Made by a program: the position numbers and the translations under genes. The notes beneath the pieces were generated by a model. That model was not told the origin of the DNA, made no database searches, and was given only the letters and a program-made list of their open reading frames with translations. DNA of 64,000 bases from Deltaproteobacteria bacterium. Lineage in GTDB: Bacteria; Desulfobacterota; Desulfobulbia; Desulfobulbales; Desulfocapsaceae. This document shows, in pieces, positions 25,547 through 34,726 of the stretch. Location: contig JAPLJF010000030.1 in NCBI GenBank assembly GCA_026388715.1, forward strand, positions 1 through 64,000, given 5' to 3'. Numbering within the stretch: position 1 is the stretch's first letter; every line of letters begins with the position of its first letter.

Positions 25547-27343
25547 ATGAAACACATACGAAATTTCTCCATTATAGCCCACATTGATCATGGCAAATCA
25601 ACCCTGGCTGACCGCATGATCCAGTTGTGCCATCAGGTCTCGGTTCGTGAGTTCAAAGACCAGTTGCTCGACAATATGGACATTGAACGGGAACGCGGCA
25701 TCACCATCAAAAGCCAGACCATCTGTCTGCCCTACACCGCTAAGGACGGGATCACGTACGAACTGAATCTGGTCGACACTCCAGGCCATGTTGATTTCAG
25801 CTATGAGGTCTCGCGCGCCCTCAGCTCATGTGAAGGCGCCTTGCTCCTCGTTGATGCCGCCCAGGGCGTTCAGGCCCAGACCCTGGCCAACCTCTATCTT
25901 GCCATGGAGAACAATCTGGAGATCATCCCGGTTATCAACAAGATAGATCTCCCCTCAGCAGAACCGGAGAAAATAGCCCTGCAGATCGAGGAAGACCTGG
26001 GACTGGATGGAGAGCATATCCAACTCTGCTCGGCAAAAACAGGTCAGGGCGTTGAAAACATTCTTGAGGCCATCGTCAACTTTCTTCCGCCCCCCCAAGG
26101 CGACCCTGACAGCGAGCTCCAGGCCCTCATTTTTGATGCCCACTATGACGCATTCAGGGGTACCATCATCTCCTGCCGCATCATTAATGGCGTTATCAGG
26201 GCAGGGGAAATGATAAAATTCATGTCCAACAACGCCACCTACAAGGTTGAGGAAGTTGGTCTGTTCAGGGGAATCGGCAAGGAGCCACAAAAACAACTCT
26301 CCGCCGGGCAGATTGGCTATATCCTGGCCGGCATAAAAACTGTCAGCGACACCCGGCCCGGCGATACCATCACCCATAAAGACAGGCCCTGCCCCGAGGC
26401 CCTGGCCGGTTTCAAACCGGTCCAGCAGGTAGTCTTCTCCTCCATCTATCCCATTTCCACTGATGACTACGAGAATCTGGCCACCGCCATTGAAAAACTC
26501 CAGCTCAACGATGCGGCCCTGACCTTTCAGAAAGACTCGTCAGTGGCCCTGGGCTTTGGTTTTCGCTGTGGCTTTCTTGGCCTGCTGCACCTGGAGGTCA
26601 TCCAGGAGCGCTTGGAACGCGAATTTGACATCTCGCTCATCCTGACTGTCCCTTCCGTTAAATACAACTTCTATCTCAACGATGACAGCATGGTCGAGGT
26701 GGACAACCCCGCCCATTTCCCGGATCCGTCCAAGGTCAGCCGGGTGGAGGAACCATATATCAAGGCCACCATCCTTATGCCTGAGAAATATATGGGGGTG
26801 GTGATGGCACTGTGCATGGAGCGCCGCGGCGAGAACACCCATTACCATTACCCGACACCTGGCAGGATAGAACTCACCTGTGAACTGCCGCTGGCGGAAG
26901 TGATCTATGATTTCTATGATAAACTCAAATCAGCCACCCAAGGATATGGTTCATTTGATTATGAGCTCTATGATTACCGCAAGAGTGATCTGGTCAAGCT
27001 GGACATCCTGGTCAACGGCGAACTGGTGGACGCCCTCTCGCAACTGGTTCATCGCGCCAATTCCCGGGCCCGCGGCCTGCATGCCTGCGAACAGCTCCAG
27101 CGCGAGATCCCGAGACAGATGTTCAAGATCGCCATCCAGGCCGCTATCGGCGGGACCATTGTCGCCAGAACCACGATCTCAGCACTGAGAAAAGATGTTA
27201 TCGCCAAATGTTATGGCGGCGATATCTCCAGAAAAAGAAAACTGCTGGAGAAACAGAAGGCGGGCAAGAAAAGAATGAAGACCGTTGGCAATGTGGAGAT
27301 CCCCCAAAAGGCCTTTTTAGCGGTGTTAAAGTCTGAGCAATAA
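25547..27343 (+). CDS. lepA: Elongation factor 4 (back-translocase)
   Basis: 598 residues, the usual size of LepA. A membrane-associated GTPase that binds ribosomes and aids initiation and recovery from stalled states. G motifs are AHIDHGKST (residues 11-19), the RGITIKSQ switch I, DTPGHVDF and NKIDLPSA. The LepA-specific C-terminal domain with KCYGGDISRKRKLLEKQKAGKKR is complete. The ATG at 25547 fits the family N-terminus (MKHIRNFSIIAHIDHG) though it lacks a strong ribosome-binding site. It is monocistronic and ends at a bidirectional terminator. Confidence 0.97.
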   Translation: MKHIRNFSIIAHIDHGKSTLADRMIQLCHQVSVREFKDQLLDNMDIERERGITIKSQTICLPYTAKDGITYELNLVDTPGHVDFSYEVSRALSSCEGALLLVDAAQGVQAQTLANLYLAMENNLEIIPVINKIDLPSAEPEKIALQIEEDLGLDGEHIQLCSAKTGQGVENILEAIVNFLPPPQGDPDSELQALIFDAHYDAFRGTIISCRIINGVIRAGEMIKFMSNNATYKVEEVGLFRGIGKEPQKQLSAGQIGYILAGIKTVSDTRPGDTITHKDRPCPEALAGFKPVQQVVFSSIYPISTDDYENLATAIEKLQLNDAALTFQKDSSVALGFGFRCGFLGLLHLEVIQERLEREFDISLILTVPSVKYNFYLNDDSMVEVDNPAHFPDPSKVSRVEEPYIKATILMPEKYMGVVMALCMERRGENTHYHYPTPGRIELTCELPLAEVIYDFYDKLKSATQGYGSFDYELYDYRKSDLVKLDILVNGELVDALSQLVHRANSRARGLHACEQLQREIPRQMFKIAIQAAIGGTIVARTTISALRKDVIAKCYGGDISRKRKLLEKQKAGKKRMKTVGNVEIPQKAFLAVLKSEQ

Positions 27344-27376
27344 AACGATTCCATCCGTCTTATCTTTTTTCTACTC

Positions 27377-27425
27377 AAAAAAAAAGGGATGATGCAAGCT
27401 CACCAAGCCCGCATCATCCCTTTTC
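27377..27425. terminator. Bidirectional intrinsic terminator
   Basis: AAGGGATGATGC (27384-27395) and GCATCATCCCTT (27411-27422) form a perfect 12-bp stem, with an A-run on the left and a T-run on the right. It serves lepA and the convergent small Cys-rich gene. Confidence 0.85.
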
Positions 27426-27451
27426 CGTATCCATGGAACGGAAGTGACGTT

Positions 27452-27736
27452 CTATTTCTCTTCGCTATCCTCAAATTGAGGACACGTACATTTATCTTGA
27501 CCCAGAACATCAATCCCCTTCTGGGCCATGATGCTCAGAATTTCTTCCCTCGTAAATTTACAATCCTTCTGCCGGCTCACATAAACCAGACAATCCGTAC
27601 AGATATTAAAAGAACACGTATTCCGCTCCTGAATAAGTTCCCAGCACATCTTGGCCGGTTGTTCCTTTGCTGGACACTTTTTGTTGTCATCACACTTCAT
27701 GATTTCCCAGCATGGCCATTCAGAACGCAGTGACAT
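27452..27736 (-). CDS. Small Cys-rich 'two-CW' protein
   Basis: 94 residues with nine cysteines. The PCWEIMKC...CPAK...MCWELIQ...CSFNICTDCLVYV pattern matches a family of small deltaproteobacterial proteins or domains with paired CW motifs. The spacing suggests zinc or iron-sulfur binding. The C-terminal tail (EEILSIMAQKGIDVLGQDKCTCP) is predicted helical with a further CxC. Nothing indicates export. It lies alone between lepA and engB. A role in redox sensing or signalling is inference only. Confidence 0.75.
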   Translation of the reverse strand: MSLRSEWPCWEIMKCDDNKKCPAKEQPAKMCWELIQERNTCSFNICTDCLVYVSRQKDCKFTREEILSIMAQKGIDVLGQDKCTCPQFEDSEEK

Positions 27737-27847
27737 GGTGCTTTACCCCCAAACAACTATCTGTAATTTTATCATCTGATGGCCAATTCAAAAAACTACC
27801 CATCGCACGAAGAGAATATACGTATATACACCCAAACAACCGAAAAG

Positions 27848-28435
27848 CTAATCTACTTTGGAAAAAGATGCAAGGGCCCGCTCCAGCTCATCCTTTCCTT
27901 GCCCCGTCACCGCCGAGAACAGGATTCGCTGATCCGGGGCAATGGAATGACCGGCATCAAGAATCCGGGCATTTTTGACCCGTTCATTGCCTGACAATTT
28001 ATCAACCTTGGTATAGACAGGTAAAAAAGGGATGTTTTTCTCCCGCAACCAGCTAAGAAGCTGGGCATCGTATTGCTTGGGCTCGTGCCGCAGGTCCAGA
28101 ATAACCACCACACAACAGAGAGTCGCTCGGGCCTCCAGATAGGAAGTGATAAGTGACTGCCAGTGGTCCTGCATCCCCTTGGCAACCTTGGCATAGCCAT
28201 AACCGGGTAAATCCACCAGATATACTGTATCTGTCACTTCAAAAAAATTAAGCCCCTGCGTCTTTCCTGGACGGCCACTTACCTTGACCAGATTTTTCCT
28301 GCCCACCAGGGTATTCATCAGGCTTGACTTTCCCACATTCGAACGCCCGGCAAAGGCTATCTCCGGCAGTGAAGGAGCGGGCAACTGGGACAGGTTATGG
28401 ACGCTTAAAAGAAAATGGATATCAACAAATTTCAT
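27848..28435 (-). CDS. engB: Ribosome biogenesis GTPase EngB/YsxC
   Basis: 195 residues, normal for EngB. A TRAFAC GTPase required for assembly of the large ribosomal subunit. G1 is GRSNVGKSS (about residues 30-38), G3 is DLPGYGYAKV and G4 is TKVDKL. The LVKVSGRPGKTQGLNFF segment forms switch I. The ATG at 28435 gives the usual N-terminus. The end of the gene is 110 bp from the small Cys-rich gene; hisG lies upstream on the same strand. Confidence 0.95.
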   Translation of the reverse strand: MKFVDIHFLLSVHNLSQLPAPSLPEIAFAGRSNVGKSSLMNTLVGRKNLVKVSGRPGKTQGLNFFEVTDTVYLVDLPGYGYAKVAKGMQDHWQSLITSYLEARATLCCVVVILDLRHEPKQYDAQLLSWLREKNIPFLPVYTKVDKLSGNERVKNARILDAGHSIAPDQRILFSAVTGQGKDELERALASFSKVD

Positions 28436-28529
28436 ACTCAGTGTCCCTTGCCCGGCTCAGAAACAACAACCAGATGGATAATACCAGAAAAAACAACCAA
28501 CCGCTTAAAATCACACACAACAAAGAAAG

Positions 28530-29411
28530 TCAAATCACCTTATTCAAGGCATATTCAATAATACCCTCAGCCCCGTTCTTCTTCAGTTTGGGGATAAGAT
28601 CACGGACCACATCCTCTGAGACAACGGTCTCCACTGAATACCAGTCCTGCTGATAGAGATTGGCTACCGTTGGCGCGTTGAGACTGGGCAACAGATTGAT
28701 GATCTGATCCAGACGGGCATGGGCAACATTCATCTTCAGGCCAACAATCCGATCAGCGTTCAGTGAGCCTTGCAGGAGCATTGCCACATTTTCCATCTTC
28801 TCCCGCTTCCAGGGATCGGCCCAGGCCTCTTTGTTGGCAATAAACTGGGTATTGGACTCCATAAGTTCATGGATAATGCGCAGGCCATGGGCCCTGATCG
28901 TGCTTTCGGTCTCCGTCACCTCCACAATCGCATCGGCGAGCCCGGAGACCACCTTGGCCTCGGTGGCCCCCCAGGAAAATTCAATATCAACATTGATCTT
29001 TCTCTCCTGAAAAAACTCCCTGGTCACATTCACCAGTTCCGTGGCAATTTTCTTTCCTTCCAGATCTTCAACGGTATGGATATCAGAATCACCAGCCACC
29101 GCAATAACCCAGCGTGTTGGTCTCCTGCTCACCTTTGAATAAATCAGATCACAGACGATCACCGCCTCGGACTTATTCTCCATGGTCCAATCCTTACCGG
29201 TAATTCCAGCATCCAGCATCCCACTTTCAACATACCTGGACATCTCCTGTGGCCGGCAGATTGAACAGACCAATTCAGGATCATCAATCTCAGGAAAGTA
29301 ATTGCGGGATCTTGGCTTGATCAGCCAACCTGCCTTTTCAAACAACTCTATAGTTGCCTTTTCCAGGCTTCCCTTAGGAAGTCCCAGTTTAAGCTGTTCT
29401 CTCATTTCCAT
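28530..29411 (-). CDS. hisG: ATP phosphoribosyltransferase, long form
   Basis: 293 residues, the homohexameric long form with a C-terminal regulatory ACT-like domain; it does not need HisZ. It condenses ATP and PRPP, the first step of histidine synthesis, and is normally feedback-inhibited by histidine. The [14 protein letters not shown] start, [13 protein letters not shown], and the PRPP-binding [15 protein letters not shown] are visible; the last 75 residues form the allosteric domain. The ATG at 29411 is preceded by GGGGAG at six bases; 29405 is also possible. It follows hisI by 32 bp, so the two form an operon. Confidence 0.95.
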   Translation of the reverse strand: MEMREQLKLGLPKGSLEKATIELFEKAGWLIKPRSRNYFPEIDDPELVCSICRPQEMSRYVESGMLDAGITGKDWTMENKSEAVIVCDLIYSKVSRRPTRWVIAVAGDSDIHTVEDLEGKKIATELVNVTREFFQERKINVDIEFSWGATEAKVVSGLADAIVEVTETESTIRAHGLRIIHELMESNTQFIANKEAWADPWKREKMENVAMLLQGSLNADRIVGLKMNVAHARLDQIINLLPSLNAPTVANLYQQDWYSVETVVSEDVVRDLIPKLKKNGAEGIIEYALNKVI

Positions 29412-29442
29412 CACCTGCTCCCCACTCTTTTATTACAACTGC

Positions 29443-30030
29443 TTACTTTTTTCCATACACAGCTTCCGGATCAAAGATTCTTGTTCCGACAACTGCTATC
29501 TCTCCACCCTCAACCCGACGGAAAAAACATGAGCGATGCCCGGTATGACAGGCAGCTCCTCCAAGTTGTTCCACCTTGAACACCACAGTATCATCATCAC
29601 AATCAACCAGAATCTCACGAATGAGCTGAATATGGCCGGACGACTCACCTTTAAGCCACAATTTATTCCGTGAACGACTCCAGTAATGGGCCTTTCCTGT
29701 CTCCAGGGTTTTTTCCCATGCTTCAGGATTGATATAGGCAAGCATCAGAATCTCGCCACTCTGATACTCCTGAGCGATTGCCGGCAGCAGACCATTTTCA
29801 GATTTATCAAAACGCAACGGAAATATATTAACAAATGGATTCAGATTTTTCTGCACATCCTGAACCCGTGAAACCTCTTGCACAACATCCGCCTTCTCTT
29901 CTTTTGTCTTCTCACTTCCAAGAAAATGAATCATACAGGACGTTCTGAATTTACAATAATCAACAGGATGGCGACAGACAGCACCTTCTGCATCCATTGA
30001 TGCATTATGTTTTTCACAAATCAGTTTCAC
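29443..30030 (-). CDS. hisI: Phosphoribosyl-AMP cyclohydrolase with Cys-rich N-terminal extension
   Basis: About 195 residues, longer than the usual 110-130. The C-terminal 130 residues form PRA-CH, which opens the purine ring of PR-AMP in histidine synthesis; NPEAW, the HYWSRSR motif, [10 protein letters not shown] and the zinc ligands in ACHTGHRSC are present. No HisE domain follows. The N-terminal 65 residues carry CEKH, CRHP and CKFRTSC, a plausible zinc-binding module of the type seen as stand-alone small proteins in Desulfobacterota. The start is a GTG at 30030 with AAGGG eight bases upstream; a TTG at 30051 and ATG at 29997 are alternatives. It is first in a hisI-hisG unit. Confidence 0.88.
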   Translation of the reverse strand: MKLICEKHNASMDAEGAVCRHPVDYCKFRTSCMIHFLGSEKTKEEKADVVQEVSRVQDVQKNLNPFVNIFPLRFDKSENGLLPAIAQEYQSGEILMLAYINPEAWEKTLETGKAHYWSRSRNKLWLKGESSGHIQLIREILVDCDDDTVVFKVEQLGGAACHTGHRSCFFRRVEGGEIAVVGTRIFDPEAVYGKK

Positions 30031-30427
30031 AAAAAATGCCCTTTTCCTCAATCAATTCCAGAAACAAACAAGCATAACTATAAAAACATACAGAAAAAGA
30101 AACAACTTTATGCCGCTCACCATTCTTTGTCAAGATACAGCTTTTTTTTCACAAAAAAACTCATCCTTGTCATCTCCCATAAAGTATGCTCCCAATAATA
30201 TGTGCAACTCGTATTGCCAAACAAGGAACAATAGGATAACATATTTTTAAAAAACCGTTATGAAATAACTTGTTTCTTTATTACTATTTCGTTACGGCTT
30301 CTCATGCTATTCTAATGGCCATGTTATTATTTACCATGGCTTAAAGTATGCCAACATGTCTGCACACTCTACAACCGATTAGCATCTATTACCAAACCTC
30401 TTTTTCTTTCACCGGAACAATTATCAC
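30031..30427. other. Divergent intergenic region with a repeat copy
   Basis: The divergent gap between hisI and the FKBP gene. It contains palindromic repeat copy C and otherwise AT-rich sequence in which promoters for both genes are expected; none is sharp enough to name. Confidence 0.5.
30248..30344 (+). repeat. Palindromic intergenic repeat, copy C
   Basis: Plus-orientation copy reading AACCGTTATGAAATAACTTG, TATTTCGTTACGGCTTCTCATG and AATGGCCATGTTATTATTTA. It is almost identical to the reverse complement of copy B at 24161-24266 over most of its length. Confidence 0.8.
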
Positions 30428-30877
30428 ATGAAAAAAGCACAAAAAAACGATAGAGTGACAATTAGTTACACTGGAAAGTTAGAAAATGGAACAACTTTCC
30501 AATCCACAACCGAATCCGAACCTCTAGTCATTACTATTGGCAATCTTGACGCCCCCCCCACCCTGGAACAGGCTATTATCGGCATGTCAGCAGGCGACAA
30601 GAAGCTGGTCAAGCTTGAGCCTGATGAAGGATATGGCCCCCGCCGCAAAGACTTGTTACAGACACTCGACAGAAATGTTATGAGCTCCGGCATCAATCCT
30701 CAAGTTGGAATGATCCTCTCCCTCAAGGTAGAAAAAGATGGCCAGGAGCATCCAATTCCGGCAACAGTAATTGAAGTCAACAATGATACCATCGTCGTTG
30801 ACTATAATCATCCTCTGGCAGGACATAACCTCCTCTACGATATTACAGTGATTTCCATAGAGAAAGGAACGCAATAA
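30428..30877 (+). CDS. FKBP-type peptidyl-prolyl isomerase, SlyD-like
   Basis: 149 residues. An FKBP domain split by an insert-in-flap domain gives the SlyD-type architecture: KNDRVTISYTGKLENGTTF at the start, LEQAIIGMSAGDKK, GYGPRRKDLLQTLDR and, after the IF domain, VDYNHPLAGHNLLYDITV. It catalyses prolyl isomerisation and has chaperone activity; the metal-binding His-rich tail of E. coli SlyD is absent. It lacks a signal peptide, so is cytoplasmic. The ATG at 30428 follows CACCGGAAC with a weak ribosome-binding site. Confidence 0.92.
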   Translation: MKKAQKNDRVTISYTGKLENGTTFQSTTESEPLVITIGNLDAPPTLEQAIIGMSAGDKKLVKLEPDEGYGPRRKDLLQTLDRNVMSSGINPQVGMILSLKVEKDGQEHPIPATVIEVNNDTIVVDYNHPLAGHNLLYDITVISIEKGTQ

Positions 30878-31008
30878 TTCTAGTTTAACAGATGACGGCG
30901 ATCTCATCATTGGCTCTACAGAATTACTCACAGGTATCTGTCCCCAGTTTTATTCCCATGAAACTTTTACGATCAATCTTTTATCAGAAAAAATAACAGG
31001 GGTCTCTT

Positions 31009-31549
31009 CATGACGATATAACCATACTCGTTGCTGAAGATGCTCCTGTTATCAGAAGAATCCTGGAGAACCGCCCGGGAAAAGAAGAGATGAGGTGTTG
31101 ATCGCTGAAGATGACTACCAGGCGAGAAAGATCCTCCCCCAACAGCATATTGACGTGGTCCTTACCGGACCGTGATGATACCAGACTCAACCGGCGGCAT
31201 TGAGGTTATTCTGAGCACTGCCCACTCATCCATTGATACTGCAGTTGAGGCAATAAAGAAAGGCGCTGCCTACTACCTGAAAAAACCGATCAATTTTGAT
31301 GAACTTTTTCTCCGCCTTGGGAAAATTGCCAATGTTCAATCAATAATAAAGAATGCCCAGAACCTCAGCCAGGCAATGGAACGACAGAAAGCATGGCATC
31401 CGAAACCATTCAGAACCTGGAAATCAAGAACGCTGAGCTCCGGAACCATTTCGATACCCTCGAAGCAATTCTTCATGATGAAAAGACATCCACTTATGAA
31501 TGCATTGACAAGGCAATCGACCTGTTAACAGAACAAAGGACATCATAAT
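31009..31549 (+). pseudogene. Decayed response-regulator receiver gene
   Basis: Pieces of a CheY-like receiver can be read in several frames: ITILVAEDAPVIRRILEN, then LIAEDDYQARKIL, then HIDVVLTGP before a stop, then MPDSTGGIEVI and STAHSSIDTAVEAIKKGAAYYLKKPINFDEL. After another shift a helical tail reads ASETIQNLEIKNAELRNHFDTLE and ends at 31549. At least three frame breaks or stops and an internal deletion around the phosphorylation aspartate make a working protein unlikely. No partner histidine kinase is nearby. Confidence 0.75.
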
Positions 31550-31615
31550 TACATGCCTAACAACTCTTCATGGTCCTCTTTTATTTCCCTGCCCTAATAA
31601 CCGGTTTGGAAAGGA

Positions 31616-32962
31616 TTACTTCCCTTGCACCTCATATCCAACAGTATCAGAGAATTGAGCATCGTCAAGAAGGGCCCCGTCGAGTTTGGCACCGGTCAAG
31701 TCTGCCCCTGAAAGATTGGCCTTATACAGATCAGCCTTCCGCAGGTCTGCATTTCTGAGATTCACTTTCACCAATATCGCCCCTTTCAAATTTGCATTCT
31801 CAAAATTCACACCTTCAAGCCTACTGCCAGTGAGATCAGCACCCTCAAGATCGGCACTATCCATATTTTTACCAGTAAGATCAACCCCAGTGAGATTACA
31901 TTCATAGCAACGCTTGGTTTCAAGCAAGCGTTCCCTGTTTTTTGCTGTTTCAGCCGCTGGATCTATTTTATTTTCAGGTACCTGAGTACCTGCCGTTTCA
32001 TTTCCCGGCAGCTGTTTGCCTTCCTGAATATCACCTTCATGTTTTTCAGCCACAGCTTTATTGTTATTTTCCCCCTGACCAAACAGCCCTTTCACGCTAT
32101 CCAATGTTTTATCAAAAAAACCTGGCTCTGCTGATGGAGGAGGCACATTCTTTCCTTTGACCTCGGCAGGTGTTTGTTCTTTAACAGGGGCAATGTCGGC
32201 GACGACATCCTTTTTCGGCAATGCCTGCACGGCTGGCTCTTTTTCCGGTATTACCACAGATCTTCCGGTCGCATCCACCGTTTTATTTACATCATTTTCC
32301 CCCTGACCAAACAACCCTTTCACACTATCCACGGCCTTATCAAAGAAACCTGGCTCTGCTGATGGAGGAGGCGCCTTCTTTCCTTTGACCTCGGAAGACG
32401 GTTGCTGTGTGGCGACATGAGCCGTATCTTCTCTTTTTTCCATAACCGAAGGTACTCCCTGGACCTCCTGAGCAGGGAGTACCTTTTCAGCAGCAATATC
32501 CTGAGAAGGGATATTTTCAGAAACAGGCTTTTCTGATGGTTGATTCAAGGAAACTTCTTTATCCAGTTGAGTGCCGACAAGATAGGCGCCAACAAAAGTT
32601 GCGCCTTTCAGATCTGCGCCGCGAAGATCTGCCTCTGCCAGATCAGCGCCACCAAATTCAACATCCCTTAAATTGGCATGTTGCAAGTTGGCCTTATTCA
32701 GAGTAGCAAGATGCAATCGTGCTTGCGAGAGATTCGCACCTTCCAGATTGGCACCTGTCAAGTTTACCCTGTCGAGATTAACACCTGAAAGATTAACTCC
32801 AGCAAGCTCACATCCAGGACAACTGCTGGTTTCTATCAGTTTTTTCCTGTTATCTTGCATCTTGGCAAGATCAATATTCTGCCCGGCAAAGGCAAAATGA
32901 TTCCAATTAAATACCACAGCACCAACCAGCACCAACGGGACAATCTTCTTCAAAGCGCGCAT
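31616..32962 (-). CDS. Exported pentapeptide-repeat protein with two repeat blocks
   Basis: 448 residues. A signal peptide (cleavage near FAFA/GQN) precedes two pentapeptide-repeat domains at about residues 48-133 and 352-435, made of A(N/D)LxG units that fold as a right-handed quadrilateral helix. Each block begins with a similar header (CPGCELAGVNL, CYECNLTGVDL). The long linker contains a tandem repeat of about 35 residues (GKKAPPPSAEPGFFDKAVDS and GKNVPPPSAEPGFFDKTLDS, each followed by VKGLFGQGEN). The role is unknown; the periplasm is the probable site. The ATG at 32962 is the only good start. It is convergent with the decayed regulator. Confidence 0.88.
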   Translation of the reverse strand: MRALKKIVPLVLVGAVVFNWNHFAFAGQNIDLAKMQDNRKKLIETSSCPGCELAGVNLSGVNLDRVNLTGANLEGANLSQARLHLATLNKANLQHANLRDVEFGGADLAEADLRGADLKGATFVGAYLVGTQLDKEVSLNQPSEKPVSENIPSQDIAAEKVLPAQEVQGVPSVMEKREDTAHVATQQPSSEVKGKKAPPPSAEPGFFDKAVDSVKGLFGQGENDVNKTVDATGRSVVIPEKEPAVQALPKKDVVADIAPVKEQTPAEVKGKNVPPPSAEPGFFDKTLDSVKGLFGQGENNNKAVAEKHEGDIQEGKQLPGNETAGTQVPENKIDPAAETAKNRERLLETKRCYECNLTGVDLTGKNMDSADLEGADLTGSRLEGVNFENANLKGAILVKVNLRNADLRKADLYKANLSGADLTGAKLDGALLDDAQFSDTVGYEVQGK

Positions 32963-33841
32963 ATTCTTTTCCTCAACAGGATAACTCTTTCAAGTTCATA
33001 ATTGAATACTACCTATCATCTTTCATCTACAAGCAACTCAGACAACTTAAGGAAAGATACTCCAGACACAGCAAAGCTGTCAAGATTCATCAAGAAATGA
33101 TCGTTCATTGTCTCTTTTGACACTCTTTTTCCAATCATTCGAAATGATCGAAAATCTTGTAAAAAATCATAGAAGTCGAAGTTTTGTCTTCGCAATCAAA
33201 GAAAGGAAATTTAATGGGATCAACAGGCAACAAGAGTCCTGACTCCAGAGTCTCACCGTAAGCATAGGCTTCGAGCTCGGCTACCTATTCGGAATGGCAG
33301 AGAATAGACTTTTAGGCTTACCATCTTAAAAAAGATCCAAACCGCACAACTTCCCAGCTTAAAAAAACTCCGCCTTTCATAAAACAGAAATTTTTATATA
33401 AATTTCACTATTGTATCGGACATAAGTCAATATACAACCCCAGATAAAAAAATAAATTCACATAATATCGAAATGTTACCAACAGCAATGAAAAATGAAT
33501 TTTCATTCATTTTTCATTGCTGTTAATAAAAAAATTTTATATAGTAAAAAAATTTCCTCCAAATGTGTGGCAAGTATGTGGCAAGTTCTTTCACAAACAT
33601 AAACAACTACAGCAGTTTTGCTCGGCATCGATCTTCACCGAGCAACCTGATAAAAAGGCCTTCAAATCTCTTTACGGTTTTAATATATTAGAAAGATAAA
33701 TATCTATCTTACAGAGACGACAATTATTGCGGCAGTATTGCCTGCAACAATCTTTATATAGCGGAGAAAAAGAGGGAAAAGACTCTTTCTTCGACTCGTT
33801 TTAAAACACTTTTTCAGTATATCAAGTTTAGGAGGCTCAGA
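32963..33841. other. Long intergenic region upstream of the redox operon
   Basis: About 880 bp, AT-rich, with no convincing gene. It contains a potentially structured stretch (33220-33300, with ATAGG/CCTAT and GAGTC/GACTC pairings), a perfect 20-bp palindrome at 33481-33524, and a tandem 'TGTGGCAAGT' pair near 33565-33585. AGGAGG at 33831 belongs to the next gene. The length suggests heavy regulation of the redox operon. Confidence 0.5.
33481..33524. repeat. Perfect 20-bp inverted repeat
   Basis: AACAGCAATGAAAAATGAAT (33481-33500) and its exact reverse complement (33505-33524) are separated by TTTC. The stem is AT-rich and followed by TAATAAAAAAATTTT, so it could be a weak terminator or an operator-like site. 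Confidence 0.8.
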
Positions 33842-34609
33842 ATGAATATCGAGGACTTGGAAAAGGAAAGAAATGAAGGCATTGAGAACTTGCCTTTACA
33901 GGAACGACGCAAATTCCTACAGATGGGACTTGCCGTTACTGGTGTTTTCCTGGGAGGGTCAGTGTTGTCACTGACTTCAGTATCTTATGCCGGCAATCAA
34001 AGCAGTCCGGATACGGACATCCCGGCAGAAGATCAGTATCCATACCCCAAGCATTATGGCATGGTCATGCGACAAAATCGCTGTATTGACTGTGAAAAAT
34101 GCGTAGAGGCCTGTAAACAGACAAACCATGTGCCTGATGCTCATGGCGCCTACAGAACAGCAATCCAGGAACGACTGACCACTGAAAACGGTGTAGAAAA
34201 ACGGGAATTCAGACCCGTACTCTGCAACCACTGCAATCGCCCTCCCTGTGTCCGGGTCTGCCCGACAAAGGCAACCTACAAAGACCCTGAGACCGGCATA
34301 GTGGTTATGGATTATAAAAAATGCATCGGTTGCAAGACATGCATGGCTGCCTGTCCCTATAATGCCCGCTATTTCAATGAAGAAAAATATGCCATCGACA
34401 AATGCAATTTCTGCATCGATACGCGGCTTGCCGAAGGTAAAACTGAAACCGCGTGCGCCGCAGCCTGTCCAGCCAGGGTAAGAATCTTTGGTGATCTGAA
34501 AGACAAGTCCACTGAGATCTATCGTTTACTCCATACACCTGACACCAAAATCTGGGTTTTACGTCCCGATACCGGGGCCTTGCCCAATGTTTTTTATATG
34601 AACGCCTAA
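33842..34609 (+). CDS. Tat-exported four-cluster ferredoxin subunit (NrfC/DsrO/OhcB type)
   Basis: 255 residues. A twin-arginine signal (ERRKFLQMGLAVTGVFLGG, about residues 21-45) targets it outside the cytoplasmic membrane. Four [4Fe-4S] motifs follow: CIDCEKCVEACK, CNHCNRPPCVRVCP, CIGCKTCMAACP and CNFC...CAAACP. This is the electron-transfer subunit of NrfD-linked complexes. The strong AGGAGG site precedes ATG 33842. The next two genes encode a hexaheme cytochrome and an NrfD protein, so it should carry electrons between them on the periplasmic face. No molybdopterin catalytic subunit is adjacent. Confidence 0.92.
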   Translation: MNIEDLEKERNEGIENLPLQERRKFLQMGLAVTGVFLGGSVLSLTSVSYAGNQSSPDTDIPAEDQYPYPKHYGMVMRQNRCIDCEKCVEACKQTNHVPDAHGAYRTAIQERLTTENGVEKREFRPVLCNHCNRPPCVRVCPTKATYKDPETGIVVMDYKKCIGCKTCMAACPYNARYFNEEKYAIDKCNFCIDTRLAEGKTETACAAACPARVRIFGDLKDKSTEIYRLLHTPDTKIWVLRPDTGALPNVFYMNA

Positions 34610-34726
34610 GCTAAACAATACAGGCAATGATAAGGGGAAACAGGGCACCAGAAAACTCGCTGATACCATCGCAAGAACTCGGCACAACCTTCCCCGTAAT
34701 ACTCGCCGCTTTGTAGGAGAAGAAAA

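Noticed and set aside
31616..32962. Repetitive pattern as a possible CRISPR array
   Set aside because: The repeats are in-frame pentapeptide codons and a duplicated linker, with no regular spacers; no CRISPR array was found in the window.
33517..33699. 60-codon frame in the region upstream of the redox operon
   Set aside because: It begins within the perfect palindrome and has no coding features.
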